NCBI RefSeq assembly: GCF_002834235.1
Contig: NZ_NNBY01000042.1
Span: 47,801 to 111,800 of the forward strand
Direction: 5' to 3'
DNA: 64,000 nucleotides
Origin: Ruminococcus bromii
GTDB taxonomy: Bacteria; Bacillota; Clostridia; Oscillospirales; Acutalibacteraceae
Shown here: piece by piece, positions 33,726 through 48,306 of the stretch
How the letters are laid out: each line of letters begins with the position of its first letter
Numbering within the stretch: position 1 is the first letter of the stretch
Translations under genes and position numbers: made by a program
The notes under the pieces: model-generated
What the model was told of the DNA's origin: nothing
What the model saw: only the letters and a program-made list of their open reading frames with translations
The model's database searches: none

Positions 33726-35426
33726 ATGCTACACGGAACAGCCGCATCCGAGGGTATCGGAATTGGTAAGGTAATGCTTATTGAAGAACATTCGCTTGAA
33801 TACACTCCACGAACAGTAACAGATACTGAGGCAGAGTCACAGCGTTTTAAGGCAGCAGTAGATGCTTTTTGCTACAATACTGAAAAACAGGCAGAAAATC
33901 TTCGCAGTTCAGCCGGTGAAAAAGAGGCAGAAATTCTTGCAGGTCACATTCAGATTATCAAAGATCCGTATCTCAGCGGTGAAATTGAAAAGCTGATTGC
34001 AGACGGTCAATGTGCGGAATCTGCTCTTGAGCATATGTGCGATATGTTTATTGCAATGTTCTCGGCAGCTGACGATGAGCTTACAAAACAGCGTGCGGCT
34101 GATGTCAGAGATATCAAGAGCGGTGTTCTCGGCATTCTTCTCGGAGTAAACGAAATTAAAGTAAGCGATGCGCCAAAAGGCACTGTGCTTGTTGCAAGGG
34201 AGCTTACTCCTTCTGTTACGGCAGGTATTGTAAAAGAAAACATAGCAGGCATTATTACTGAAACAGGCGGAACAACTTCCCACTCTGCAATTCTTGCAAG
34301 AGCGCTTGAGATTCCCGCCGTACTCAGTGTTGAGGGTGTCGCATCAAGCCTGAAAAACGGCGACACAGTTGTAGTTGACGGCAGTGAGGGTGCTGTAATT
34401 GTTAATCCGGATGATACCACAGTTGCAGAATACTCCAAAAAGCGTGACGCTTTTCTTGCAGAACGCAAAGAGCTTGAAAATTACAGGGGACGAGAAACAA
34501 AATCTGCAAGCGGAGAAGTTTATGAACTTTTCTGCAACATAGGAAAACCCGAAGACGCTGTCAAGGCAGTTGATGCAGACGGCGAGGGTGTCGGACTTTT
34601 CAGAACAGAGTTTCTGTTCATGGACAGAACTTCAATTCCGACAGAGGACGAACAGTTTGAGGCCTACAAAAAGGCAGCTCTTATCTTAAAGGGCAAGTCG
34701 CTGATTATCAGAACACTTGATATCGGCGGTGACAAGGACATTCCGTACCTTGGACTTGAAAAAGAAGAAAATCCGTTCATGGGATTCCGTGCAATCAGAT
34801 ATTGCCTTAAAAACCGTGAACTTTTCAAATCACAGATTAAAGCCATTTTGCGTGCAAGCGCATTCGGTGACGTCAAGATTATGTTCCCACTCATCACAAC
34901 TATGGATGAACTTCGTGAGGGCAAAAAGCTTGTCGCAGAATGCAAAGCCGATTTACGCAATATGGGCATAAATTTCAACGAAAACATTCAGGTTGGTGTT
35001 ATGGTTGAAACAGCGTCTGCGGCAGTTATCGCAGATATGCTTGCAAAAGAGGCAGACTTCTTCAGCATCGGCACAAATGACCTCACAGGCTACACAATGG
35101 CTTGTGACAGAGGCAACAACGATGTGTCTTACCTCTACTCTCCCCTTCAGCCAAGCGTTCTCAGAATGATTAAGCGCACAATTGAGTGCGGTGTTCAGAA
35201 CGGCATTTCAGTCGGAATGTGCGGTGAGGCTGCCGCAAACAAGCTGATGATTCCGTTGCTTATTTCATTCGGACTCACAGAATTCAGCGTTTCCGCTCCG
35301 TCAGTTCTCAATGTGAGAAAAATAATTTCCACATGGACAAAAGAAGAGGCAGACAAAGTTACCGCAAAGGTGCTTGAAATGAGTACACAGCAGGAAATTG
35401 TCGAATACCTCAAATCGGTTGTGTAA
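33726..35426 (+). CDS. ptsI: Phosphoenolpyruvate-protein phosphotransferase (PTS enzyme I)
   Basis: Starts the PTS phosphorelay from PEP to HPr. 566 aa from the ATG at 33726, which follows AGAGGTG; an ATG overlapping the ptsH stop is less likely. N-terminal HPr-binding domain, phospho-His in GGTTSHSAILARAL (about residue 186), PEP-binding barrel with GLFRTEFLFMDR, GGDKDIPYLG, FMGFRAIRYCL, FFSIGTNDLTGYTMA and the active-site Cys in GMCGEAAAN. Terminator at 35480. Confidence 0.96.
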   Translation: MLHGTAASEGIGIGKVMLIEEHSLEYTPRTVTDTEAESQRFKAAVDAFCYNTEKQAENLRSSAGEKEAEILAGHIQIIKDPYLSGEIEKLIADGQCAESALEHMCDMFIAMFSAADDELTKQRAADVRDIKSGVLGILLGVNEIKVSDAPKGTVLVARELTPSVTAGIVKENIAGIITETGGTTSHSAILARALEIPAVLSVEGVASSLKNGDTVVVDGSEGAVIVNPDDTTVAEYSKKRDAFLAERKELENYRGRETKSASGEVYELFCNIGKPEDAVKAVDADGEGVGLFRTEFLFMDRTSIPTEDEQFEAYKKAALILKGKSLIIRTLDIGGDKDIPYLGLEKEENPFMGFRAIRYCLKNRELFKSQIKAILRASAFGDVKIMFPLITTMDELREGKKLVAECKADLRNMGINFNENIQVGVMVETASAAVIADMLAKEADFFSIGTNDLTGYTMACDRGNNDVSYLYSPLQPSVLRMIKRTIECGVQNGISVGMCGEAAANKLMIPLLISFGLTEFSVSAPSVLNVRKIISTWTKEEADKVTAKVLEMSTQQEIVEYLKSVV

Positions 35427-35479
35427 AACAACCAAGTTAATATGCGTTAATCTCAGTTAAATAATTTGCAAACACGATT

Positions 35480-35515
35480 AATCCCCGTCAGAAATTCTGA
35501 CGGGGATTTGTCTTT
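35480..35515 (+). terminator. Terminator of the fru-pts operon
   Basis: AATCCCCGTCAGAA pairs with TTCTGACGGGGATT, followed by TGTCTTTTGG. It may also work on the minus strand for queH. Confidence 0.8.
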
Positions 35516-35532
35516 TGGTATAGGTATATTAA

Positions 35533-36162
35533 TTAGTTTTTTCTCTGCATACTATCCCTTTTTGAAAAAATGCAGCCGCAGTAGTTTTGGCGGTAGAGGT
35601 CATATTCTTTTGAAAGGATGATTGAACGCTTGTAGCCTTCACGCTTTTTGAAGTCGCTGTACAGCCACGGAATGCCGTACTTCTCGGCAAGCTCCGCACC
35701 GATTGAATTAAGCAACTGCGCATTTTTCAGCGGACTGATTGTAAGCGTGGTTGTGAAATAATCAAAGCCGTGTTCCTTTGCGTAGCGTGCAGAGGATTCA
35801 AGTCGCAGTCTGAAACATTTTTCACACCGCTTTCCGCCCTCGGGTTCATTTTCAAGACCTTTGACATACTCAAAGTAATCCTTGGGCAAATATTCGCCTT
35901 CAATTACCTTTACAGGATGTTCAAAAGGCATAAGCGACACAAGACGCTTTTCTTCGCTCAGGCGGTAATTATACTCATCCGCAATCGAAATATTCGGATT
36001 GTAAAAATAGACCGTTATATCAAAATATTTTGAAAGATACTCAAGGCAGTATGACGAACACGGGGCGCAACACACATGCAAAAGCAGCTTCGGTACTCTG
36101 CCCTCTTTCGTGATTTTGTCAATCACCCTGTCGAGTTCTTTCTGATAGTTTATCTTGTTCAT
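35533..36162 (-). CDS. queH: Epoxyqueuosine reductase QueH
   Basis: Last step of queuosine tRNA modification; an iron-sulfur enzyme not related to QueG. 209 aa from the ATG at 36162, four bases after the phosphatase stop; no clear ribosome-binding site. Conserved cysteines: HVCCAPCSSYCLEYL near the N-terminus, RCEKCFRLRLE, and YCGCIFS near the C-terminus. Also DFFTTTLTISPLKN-type FDYFTTTLTISPLKN. Cotranscribed with the HAD phosphatase. Confidence 0.92.
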   Translation of the reverse strand: MNKINYQKELDRVIDKITKEGRVPKLLLHVCCAPCSSYCLEYLSKYFDITVYFYNPNISIADEYNYRLSEEKRLVSLMPFEHPVKVIEGEYLPKDYFEYVKGLENEPEGGKRCEKCFRLRLESSARYAKEHGFDYFTTTLTISPLKNAQLLNSIGAELAEKYGIPWLYSDFKKREGYKRSIILSKEYDLYRQNYCGCIFSKRDSMQRKN

Positions 36163-36166
36163 ACTA

Positions 36167-36826
36167 TTATATAAATTTGCAAATGTAGTCAAAAAGTTCT
36201 TCGGCTGTGTCTGCAACAAACGGTGCACCTGCGTTCATAAGCTCGTTTTTTCCTCTGAATCCCCATGAAACACCTGCCATTTTTACACCCGCATTGTTTG
36301 CCGTAAAGACATCGACATCGCTGTCACCGACATAGAAACATTCTTCGGGAGTTACACCGCTCATATCGAGGAGTGCAAGCAGAGCATCAGGCTCGGGCTT
36401 TGTCTTATACTGTGGTTTCTGCCCCCATGCCTGAGTAAACTTGTGATTTGGAAATGCTTTTTTTAGCATTTTATCAACAAATTCATCCGGCTTGTTTGAA
36501 AGCACACCTGTTTTTACACCCTTTTTTGCAAGCTTTTCAAGCATTTCGGCACAACCGTCATATGCGGAGGTGTGGTCGTTGCAATGAACGGCATAGTGTC
36601 TGTCGTAATCAGCCTTGACCTTTTCAAAAAGCTCGTGGTCGGTCCACGCATCTCCCATCGCCCTTCTGATGAGCATTTCTCTGCCGTTTCCGACATATGT
36701 TTTATAATTTTCAACCGGCTTTTCTTCAAGGCCGTTAAGCTTCAGACCGTAGTTCACACTTATAGCAAGATCGGTAAGCGAATTCATAAGCGTGCCGTCA
36801 AGATCAAATACTACCATTTTTACCAT
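36167..36826 (-). CDS. gph: HAD-family hydrolase, phosphoglycolate phosphatase-like
   Basis: 219 aa. HAD motif I VVFDLDGTLMNSLTD, cap domain (about 15-85), motif II GVLSNKP, motif III region KTKPEPDALL, and motif IV YVGDSDVDVFTANNAG. Family members dephosphorylate 2-phosphoglycolate or other small phosphates; the substrate here is not certain. ATG at 36826 follows AAGGTG; a GTG three codons earlier is possible. Confidence 0.88.
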   Translation of the reverse strand: MVKMVVFDLDGTLMNSLTDLAISVNYGLKLNGLEEKPVENYKTYVGNGREMLIRRAMGDAWTDHELFEKVKADYDRHYAVHCNDHTSAYDGCAEMLEKLAKKGVKTGVLSNKPDEFVDKMLKKAFPNHKFTQAWGQKPQYKTKPEPDALLALLDMSGVTPEECFYVGDSDVDVFTANNAGVKMAGVSWGFRGKNELMNAGAPFVADTAEELFDYICKFI

Positions 36827-36836
36827 AAATATCACC

Positions 36837-37430
36837 TTAGTTTAATCCTTTTTCCTGTTCAAAGAGTATTGCTCTGCATGGTGCCGCCTCAACTCCGCCG
36901 AGTTTTATCGGAAACGCACACAAATCATATTCGCCGTCAGCCACTCCCGAAAGATTGAGATTTTCGAGAACGGCAATATCCGCTCTGCCAAGTTCAAGAT
37001 GTGTTTTAACTTCATCAAACGGAGGTGCGATTGACTCGGCATCCGTACCGACAAGCACCACCCTGCTTTGTGCAAGCACAATTGCGGCAGAATGTGAAAG
37101 GTATGTTTTGCCGTTCCCACGAAAGAGTATGCGTTTTCGGCAATACGGCAACAGCTTGTCCATATCTTCGCCCGTCAGCACACCCTTGACCGTTATTACG
37201 GTGCATTTTCCGTAGAAAGTGTTAAGCCTTAAATCGGTTATCCCTTTACCGTCAGGGCAAAAGTGGAGAGGAGCGTCAATATGCGTGCCTGCATGAACGC
37301 ACATAGAAATCTGCGAAAGATTGCACTCGTCATCTTCATCAATACTTCTCAGCGGAGTCACAACAGTTTCGGGATCACCCGGATATGTTTCGGTTGTAAG
37401 AGTGTCTCTCGAAATATCATGAATATACAT
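36837..37430 (-). CDS. Cyclase-family metal hydrolase (kynurenine formamidase-like fold)
   Basis: 197 aa. The family metal motif HAGTHIDAPLHF (about residues 46-57) is intact, with TYPGDPETVV near the N-terminus and the second-site stretch RADIAVLENLNL near the C-terminus. Members include formamidases and isatin hydrolase; the substrate here is unknown. Start: MYIHDIS at 37430 is preferred (AGAGGCGAAGG upstream), though the frame has an ATG ten codons earlier. A TATAAT with TG two bases before it (37568-37573) may be its extended -10. Confidence 0.8.
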   Translation of the reverse strand: MYIHDISRDTLTTETYPGDPETVVTPLRSIDEDDECNLSQISMCVHAGTHIDAPLHFCPDGKGITDLRLNTFYGKCTVITVKGVLTGEDMDKLLPYCRKRILFRGNGKTYLSHSAAIVLAQSRVVLVGTDAESIAPPFDEVKTHLELGRADIAVLENLNLSGVADGEYDLCAFPIKLGGVEAAPCRAILFEQEKGLN

Positions 37431-37627
37431 ACATCCTTCGCCTCTTTTCTTTTTGAACATTTTTAATTCACGCAGAGCATCAGCTCCTCGGAGTCTAAGT
37501 AAAATATAACTCTGCTTAAATTCAGAACGAACCCACCGTATGAGTAAAGCGGAACATCTGCACTATGATTATACCACATATTACTGCACTTTGCACCTTT
37601 ATCGGCAAAATTTCCTTGTTTTACGGC

Positions 37628-37660
37628 AAAAAATAACCCCACAGGAAAACCCTGTGGGGT
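37628..37660 (-). terminator. Terminator of the Sas20-like gene
   Basis: ACCCCACAGG (37636-37645) pairs with CCTGTGGGGT (37651-37660); TATTTTTTG follows on the minus strand. Confidence 0.88.
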
Positions 37661-37695
37661 AAATTGCAATTGTGAATTTAATCAACAGCGATTAA

Positions 37696-39573
37696 TTATT
37701 CAACAGAAATAGGTAAACCGACATTGCCTGTTTCGTAACCGCCAACGATGTACTTCTGAACGAGAGTAGCATCCTTGATTGAGATTCTGCCATCCTCGTT
37801 AGCATCACATGCCTTGAATGCGTTTGCATCATCAGCAGCAATACTCATAAGGTTGATAGCAATCTTCTGAATTGTTGTAGCATCTACAACTGTAATTGAG
37901 TAGTCACCGTCAGCATCGCCGAGAAGCGGAACACGGTTACCGTCAATCTTAATATTAGCCTTAGCACCTGAGCGTGACGGATAATCAAACTTAGTAAGAT
38001 CAAGTGTGATTGTTACATCAACGAGTGAATCTTCCGGATAACCGGCAGAAACTGTGTTAAGGAGCATATTTTCACCATTGAATGTAAGGTCAAAATCTTT
38101 GCCTATAGTAGCTGCGCTCTGCTCAGAAAGGCCCCAGTTAGCAGCCCAATCGTCGTTAACTGCAAACTTGAACTGGTATGCAGCATCAGCAGATTCAACA
38201 CCTGTGTATGTAATCTGATAAACCTTGTCAGCAATCTGAGTCATGTGGTTAACTTCAGCGTCAACGCCCCATGCTACACCGTTAAGCCAGCTGTTTTCAC
38301 CGTTACCAACAACTGTAATGCTGTTGATTTCAAGGTCTGTAACCATTTTAACGCCGTCACCTGTTACAGCAATCTCGTTTGTAGCAGGATTGAAAGTTAC
38401 AGTTACATCACAAGCACTTTCTACATCGAAAGTTACATTGTTGTCTGTACCGTCAAGACCGATCCACTTCTGCTCGTCGCCTGTGTTTGCAACGACCTTG
38501 AGCTGATAGCTTTTGCCCACCGGAACAGCTGTAAATGTCTTTGTATAAACATCGCCGCTCTTTGTCATTACATTTTCGGGAGCGAGTGCAGGAGAACCCT
38601 GCCATTCATAACCTGTGAGTGACTCAACACCTGCTACAACATACTGTGTTGCGTCAGCAGGCTCTGTTGCAGGTTCTGTAGTGGGCTCTGTTGTAGGTTC
38701 AACAGTTGTTGGCTCAACAGTTGTGGGTTCAACAGTTGTAGGTTCTTCTGTTGCAGGAGCTGTTGTACCTGAAGGATCAACACCGAGAAGTGTAGCTACT
38801 GTTGAAAGCGGAGCACAGTCGGGATAAGCTGCAGGATCAGCAAGCTCTGTTGCATACATTTCAGCATAAGCGTTGTAAACATCCATTGGCTCAGCCTCAA
38901 CCTGTGCACAAATGTCAGCTACAGTTTCGGGAGTGTAGTTTTTAGCATTCTTAACAGCCCAGTTGAAAAGAGCCTGTGCAACCATTTCTGCTCTTGAAAG
39001 GTAAATCGGGAATCTGCCCTCAGTTACATGACCGAGTGATGTGATTGCAGCCTTTGGACCGTAGTTATCGCTGTTATTCTTCCATGTTGCAGCAAAGTCA
39101 CGCTTTGATGAATCTTCGGTATTCTCAACTGTACCGCCTGTGAGGTAAATTGTGTCGCCGAGACAAGGCTTGCCGAGTGTTACATTACAGGTCTGGTGAC
39201 TCTGTGATTTAGTATCAATTGTTGAGAAAATTACAGCATAGTCAGCGTTGTCTTTAAGACCGCCGTGATTTGTGCCGTCAGCTGACTTCAATTTTGCAGT
39301 ATCGAAGTAGTAAAGACCTGTAGCAGTATCCTTCTTACATTTCTCTGCCTTACCCTGCCAAGATGTTTCAGGTAAATCATCGCCTGCTACAGCGTAAAGG
39401 TGACAATATACTGTCTTTGTTGTTCCCCACTCTGCAGGGAGATTAGATGCGTCAAAATAGATTTTTGTGTCGGTTTCTTCAGCTGATGCAGAGAATATGG
39501 TCAAGCCTGAAAAACAGGATACAGCCATAAGAACTGCAAGCACCAAACTGAGAACCTTGGATGATTTTTTCAT
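37696..39573 (-). CDS. Secreted starch-binding dockerin protein, Sas20-like amylosome component
   Basis: 625 aa. Signal peptide (to about residue 31, ends FSASAEE); domain 1 is a beta-rich module ([24 protein letters not shown], about 36-165) with a CBM26-like look, followed by an alpha-helical cluster ([20 protein letters not shown] to about 270); Thr/Pro/Glu linker (about 275-310); two tandem X25-type beta modules ([16 protein letters not shown]...; [18 protein letters not shown]...; about 315-545); and a type I dockerin ([39 protein letters not shown]). Beta-sandwich plus helices, flexible linker, two-lobed X25 pair and dockerin is the plan described for R. bromii Sas20, which binds starch but is not an enzyme. 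Homology is inferred from architecture. Confidence 0.85.
   Translation of the reverse strand: MKKSSKVLSLVLAVLMAVSCFSGLTIFSASAEETDTKIYFDASNLPAEWGTTKTVYCHLYAVAGDDLPETSWQGKAEKCKKDTATGLYYFDTAKLKSADGTNHGGLKDNADYAVIFSTIDTKSQSHQTCNVTLGKPCLGDTIYLTGGTVENTEDSSKRDFAATWKNNSDNYGPKAAITSLGHVTEGRFPIYLSRAEMVAQALFNWAVKNAKNYTPETVADICAQVEAEPMDVYNAYAEMYATELADPAAYPDCAPLSTVATLLGVDPSGTTAPATEEPTTVEPTTVEPTTVEPTTEPTTEPATEPADATQYVVAGVESLTGYEWQGSPALAPENVMTKSGDVYTKTFTAVPVGKSYQLKVVANTGDEQKWIGLDGTDNNVTFDVESACDVTVTFNPATNEIAVTGDGVKMVTDLEINSITVVGNGENSWLNGVAWGVDAEVNHMTQIADKVYQITYTGVESADAAYQFKFAVNDDWAANWGLSEQSAATIGKDFDLTFNGENMLLNTVSAGYPEDSLVDVTITLDLTKFDYPSRSGAKANIKIDGNRVPLLGDADGDYSITVVDATTIQKIAINLMSIAADDANAFKACDANEDGRISIKDATLVQKYIVGGYETGNVGLPISVE
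38689..38752 (-). repeat. 15-bp coding repeats of the Thr/Pro linker
   Basis: Four near-identical 15-base units encode EPTTV-type repeats in the linker of the Sas20-like protein. This in-frame array can vary in length. Confidence 0.8.
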
Positions 39574-39593
39574 CGCTAATTCCTCCTTTTTTG

Positions 39594-39612
39594 TTACTCA
39601 AATTTCGAGTAA
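39594..39612. promoter_or_regulatory. Inverted repeat at the predicted start of the Sas20-like transcript
   Basis: TTACTCAAATTTCGAGTAA has six-base arms (TTACTC/GAGTAA). It lies just downstream of the -10 at 39617-39622, at the expected +1, a typical repressor site. Confidence 0.5.
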
Positions 39613-39616
39613 TTAC

Positions 39617-39645
39617 ATTATATATCAAAATGCTCACATTTACAA
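39617..39645 (-). promoter_or_regulatory. Promoter of the Sas20-like gene
   Basis: TTGTAA (39640-39645), 17 bases, TATAAT (39617-39622) on the minus strand; AAGGAGG then precedes the ATG at 39573. Confidence 0.72.
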
Positions 39646-39725
39646 GTGGTTTTTGGCAAGTTTGTAAATTTTTTCTAATTCTTGTTTTAAACCTATTGTT
39701 ATGCGCTAACATTTGGTGTTTTTAC

Positions 39726-39754
39726 TTGACAACAGTTGCAAATAATTGTATTAT
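39726..39754 (+). promoter_or_regulatory. Promoter of glyS
   Basis: TTGACA (39726-39731), 17 bases, TATTAT (39749-39754). The leader is about 40 bases; too short for a T-box. Confidence 0.75.
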
Positions 39755-39800
39755 TTTAATGGTTATTTTTATCTATCTATCTGTTAAGAGAGGTTAAGTT

Positions 39801-41177
39801 ATGGAAAACAGCAAAAAAACCATGGATAAAATCGTTGCCCTGTGTAAAAACAGAGGCTTTGTTTACCCAGGCTCCGAAATTTACGGCGGTCTTGCAAACA
39901 CATGGGATTACGGTCCGCTCGGTGTTGCACTTAAAAACAATATCAAAAACGCATGGCTCAAAAAGTTTGTTCAGCAGAACAAATATAATGTAGGTCTTGA
40001 CTCTGCAATTCTTATGAACCCGCAGACATGGGTTGCATCGGGTCATCTCGGCGGTTTCTCTGATCCGCTTATGGATTGTAAGGAATGTAAAACCCGTCAC
40101 CGTGCCGACAATCTTATTGAAGATTTTGACGGCACAAATGTTGCAGGCTGGACAAATGAAGAAATGATGAATTACATCAAGGAAAAAGAGATTCCGTGTC
40201 CTAACTGCGGCAAGCACAACTTTACCGACATTCGTCAGTTCAACCTTATGTTCAAAACATTCCAGGGCGTTACTGAGGACAGCAAGAATGAAATTTATCT
40301 TCGTCCCGAAACTGCTCAGGGCATTTTCGTGAACTTCTCTAACATTCAGAGAACAAGCCGTAAGAAAGTTCCTTTCGGTGTTGCACAAATCGGTAAATCT
40401 TTCAGAAACGAAATCACACCCGGTAACTTTATTTTCCGTGTTCGTGAGTTTGAGCAGATGGAGCTTGAATTCTTCTGCAAGCCGGGCACTGACCTTGAAT
40501 GGTTTGAATACTGGAGAGGTTTCTGCCGTGACTGGCTCTATTCTCTCAATATTAAGGAAGAAAATCTCCGTCTTCGTGACCATGCAAAAGAGGAGCTTTG
40601 TTTCTATTCAAAGGCCACAACAGACTTTGAATATCTCTTCCCGTTTGGTTGGGGCGAGCTTTGGGGCGTTGCCGACAGAACAGACTATGACCTTACACAG
40701 CACAGCAAAACAAGCGGTAAGACACTTGAGTATTTTGATCCGACAACAAACGAGAAGTACATTCCGTATGTTATTGAGCCGTCACTCGGTGTTGAGCGTC
40801 TTTTCCTTGCTCTTGTTGTTGAGGCTTACGATGAAGAAGTTATTGATGAAAAGGATACACGAGTTGTGTTAAGACTTCATCCGACACTTGCTCCGTACAA
40901 AGCTTGCGTTCTTCCGCTTTCAAAGAAGCTCAACGAGCAGGCCGGCAAGGTTTTTGAACAGCTTTCAGCCGACTTTATGACTGATTATGACGATGCCGGT
41001 TCAATCGGCAAGCGTTACAGAAGACAGGACGAAATCGGTACTCCGTTCTGTATCACATATGACTTTGAGTCTGTTGACGACGGTTGTGTAACGGTTCGTG
41101 ACCGTGACACAATGCAGCAGGAAAGAGTTGCAATTGACAAGCTCAACGATTATATCACTGAAAAGATTAAGTTCTGA
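39801..41177 (+). CDS. glyS: Glycyl-tRNA synthetase, homodimeric type
   Basis: Class II synthetase of the alpha-2 (eukaryote-like) type, 458 aa. Motifs: [24 protein letters not shown], given here as [56 protein letters not shown] (core [20 protein letters not shown]); and [13 protein letters not shown] (motif 3). The insert has CKECKTRHR and CPNCGKH zinc-like cysteines. C-terminal anticodon-binding domain. AGAGAGG precedes the ATG. Confidence 0.96.
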   Translation: MENSKKTMDKIVALCKNRGFVYPGSEIYGGLANTWDYGPLGVALKNNIKNAWLKKFVQQNKYNVGLDSAILMNPQTWVASGHLGGFSDPLMDCKECKTRHRADNLIEDFDGTNVAGWTNEEMMNYIKEKEIPCPNCGKHNFTDIRQFNLMFKTFQGVTEDSKNEIYLRPETAQGIFVNFSNIQRTSRKKVPFGVAQIGKSFRNEITPGNFIFRVREFEQMELEFFCKPGTDLEWFEYWRGFCRDWLYSLNIKEENLRLRDHAKEELCFYSKATTDFEYLFPFGWGELWGVADRTDYDLTQHSKTSGKTLEYFDPTTNEKYIPYVIEPSLGVERLFLALVVEAYDEEVIDEKDTRVVLRLHPTLAPYKACVLPLSKKLNEQAGKVFEQLSADFMTDYDDAGSIGKRYRRQDEIGTPFCITYDFESVDDGCVTVRDRDTMQQERVAIDKLNDYITEKIKF

Positions 41178-41192
41178 TTTTAATATGATATC

Positions 41193-41225
41193 AAAAGGAC
41201 ATTCCAAATGGAATGTCCTTTTTTT
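41193..41225 (+). terminator. Terminator of glyS
   Basis: AAAAGGACATTCC pairs with GGAATGTCCTTTT and continues in T. Confidence 0.9.
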
Positions 41226-41246
41226 GCGTAGGGGCGGCTCGCCGTA

Positions 41247-41287
41247 TAAAAACAGCGGATAACCTTAAAATTCGGGTTATCCGCTGT
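41247..41287 (-). terminator. Terminator of the carA-carB-dapF-pyrG-dapL operon
   Basis: ACAGCGGATAACC pairs with GGTTATCCGCTGT; TTTTTAT follows on the minus strand. Confidence 0.88.
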
Positions 41288-41324
41288 GTGTTTTATTCAA
41301 TATAATAATCTAAATTCAATCAAA

Positions 41325-42515
41325 TTACTTTGAGAGGTTTGTGAGAACCTTTTTGATTCTCTCAACAGCCTCAATCGTGTTTTCTCTGTCACCGAATGAT
41401 GTAAGACGGAAGTAGCCGGCACCGTTTTCGCCAAAGCCCTCACCCGGAGTACCTACAACATTTGCCTCGTTGAGGAGGAGGTCAAAGAATTCCCAACTGC
41501 CCATATTGTTCGGACACTTGAGCCAGATGTAAGGTGAGTTCTTACCGCCTGTGTAGTAGATACCGAGTTCATCAAGAGCAGATGCGATAATTCTTGCATT
41601 TTCCTGATAGTAAGAAATGTTCTCCTTGATCTGCTTCTGACCTTCTTCGCTAAATACAGCGGCAGCAGCACACTGAACAGGCCATGAAACACCGTTGAAC
41701 TTTGTTGCCTGACGGCGGTACCATGTTGCATAGATATTGTGACCGTCACGCTCAAGCTCCTTAGGAATTACCGTGTAACCGCATCTTGTGCCTGTGAAGC
41801 CTGCTGTCTTTGAAAGTGAGCACATTTCAATTGCGCACTTTCTTGCACCTTCGATTGCAAAAATTGAACGAGGAAGATCCTCTGTGATGAATGCCTCATA
41901 CGCTGAATCGTAGAGGATTATTGCATCGTTTTTAAGAGCATAGTCAACCCACGCTTTGAGCTGTTCGGCATTGTATGCAGAACCTGTCGGGTTGTTAGGT
42001 GAGCAAAGGTAGATGATGTCTGCCTTTACATTTTCATCAGGAAGAGCGGCAAAGCCGTTTGCCTCATTTGATGCGGCATAAACAATTTTTCTGCCTGCCA
42101 TAATGTTTGAGTCAACATATACGGGGTAAACAGGGTCGGTTACGAGAACAATATTATCCTTTGAGAAGATGTCGCCTATGTTGCCGCAGTCAGACTTTGC
42201 ACCGTCTGATACAAAGATTTCGTCAGCACCTACTGCAACGCCAAAACTCTTGTAATAATCTGAAATAGCCTGTCTGAGAAACTCGTAGCCCTCATAATCG
42301 GGATAGCCCTTGAAGGTTTCCTTGTGAGCAAGATCCTCTGCGCCCTTTTTCATTGCCTCAACAACAACAGGAGCAAGCGGAAGAGTTACATCACCGATAC
42401 CAAGCTTGATAACCTTTTTATCGGGATGAGCCGCAATATATGCATTTGTCTTTTTTGCAACATCTGCAAAAAGATAGTTAGGAACGAGATTGTCAAAATT
42501 TCTGTTAATCTTCAT
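41325..42515 (-). CDS. dapL: LL-diaminopimelate aminotransferase
   Basis: PLP enzyme that makes LL-diaminopimelate from tetrahydrodipicolinate in one step. 396 aa. MKINRNFDNLVPNYLFADV typical start, KLGIGDVTLPL, FVSDGAKSDCGNIGD, LCSPNNPTGSAY, and the PLP-lysine loop SLSKTAGFTGTRCGY (Lys about 249). Its product is the substrate of DapF, encoded two genes upstream in the same operon. Last gene; terminator after it. Gap of 43 bases from pyrG. Confidence 0.95.
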   Translation of the reverse strand: MKINRNFDNLVPNYLFADVAKKTNAYIAAHPDKKVIKLGIGDVTLPLAPVVVEAMKKGAEDLAHKETFKGYPDYEGYEFLRQAISDYYKSFGVAVGADEIFVSDGAKSDCGNIGDIFSKDNIVLVTDPVYPVYVDSNIMAGRKIVYAASNEANGFAALPDENVKADIIYLCSPNNPTGSAYNAEQLKAWVDYALKNDAIILYDSAYEAFITEDLPRSIFAIEGARKCAIEMCSLSKTAGFTGTRCGYTVIPKELERDGHNIYATWYRRQATKFNGVSWPVQCAAAAVFSEEGQKQIKENISYYQENARIIASALDELGIYYTGGKNSPYIWLKCPNNMGSWEFFDLLLNEANVVGTPGEGFGENGAGYFRLTSFGDRENTIEAVERIKKVLTNLSK

Positions 42516-42558
42516 TAAAATCAGTCCTTTAAATCTGAAAGTTAAGTGGAAAAATCAA

Positions 42559-48236
<5,678 letters not shown>

Positions 48237-48306
48237 ATAATCATTCCTCGTTCAAGTAATTATTGTATCTGTTCTTATGCTGAATAGTAATCCGAATTTC
48301 GGACTC

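Noticed and set aside
37463..37669. 68-aa minus-strand frame between cyclase and Sas20-like genes
   Set aside because: It runs through the Sas20-gene terminator and lacks a ribosome-binding site.
39777..40583. Minus-strand 268-aa frame opposite glyS
   Set aside because: Antisense of the conserved glycyl-tRNA synthetase core, no promoter or start site.
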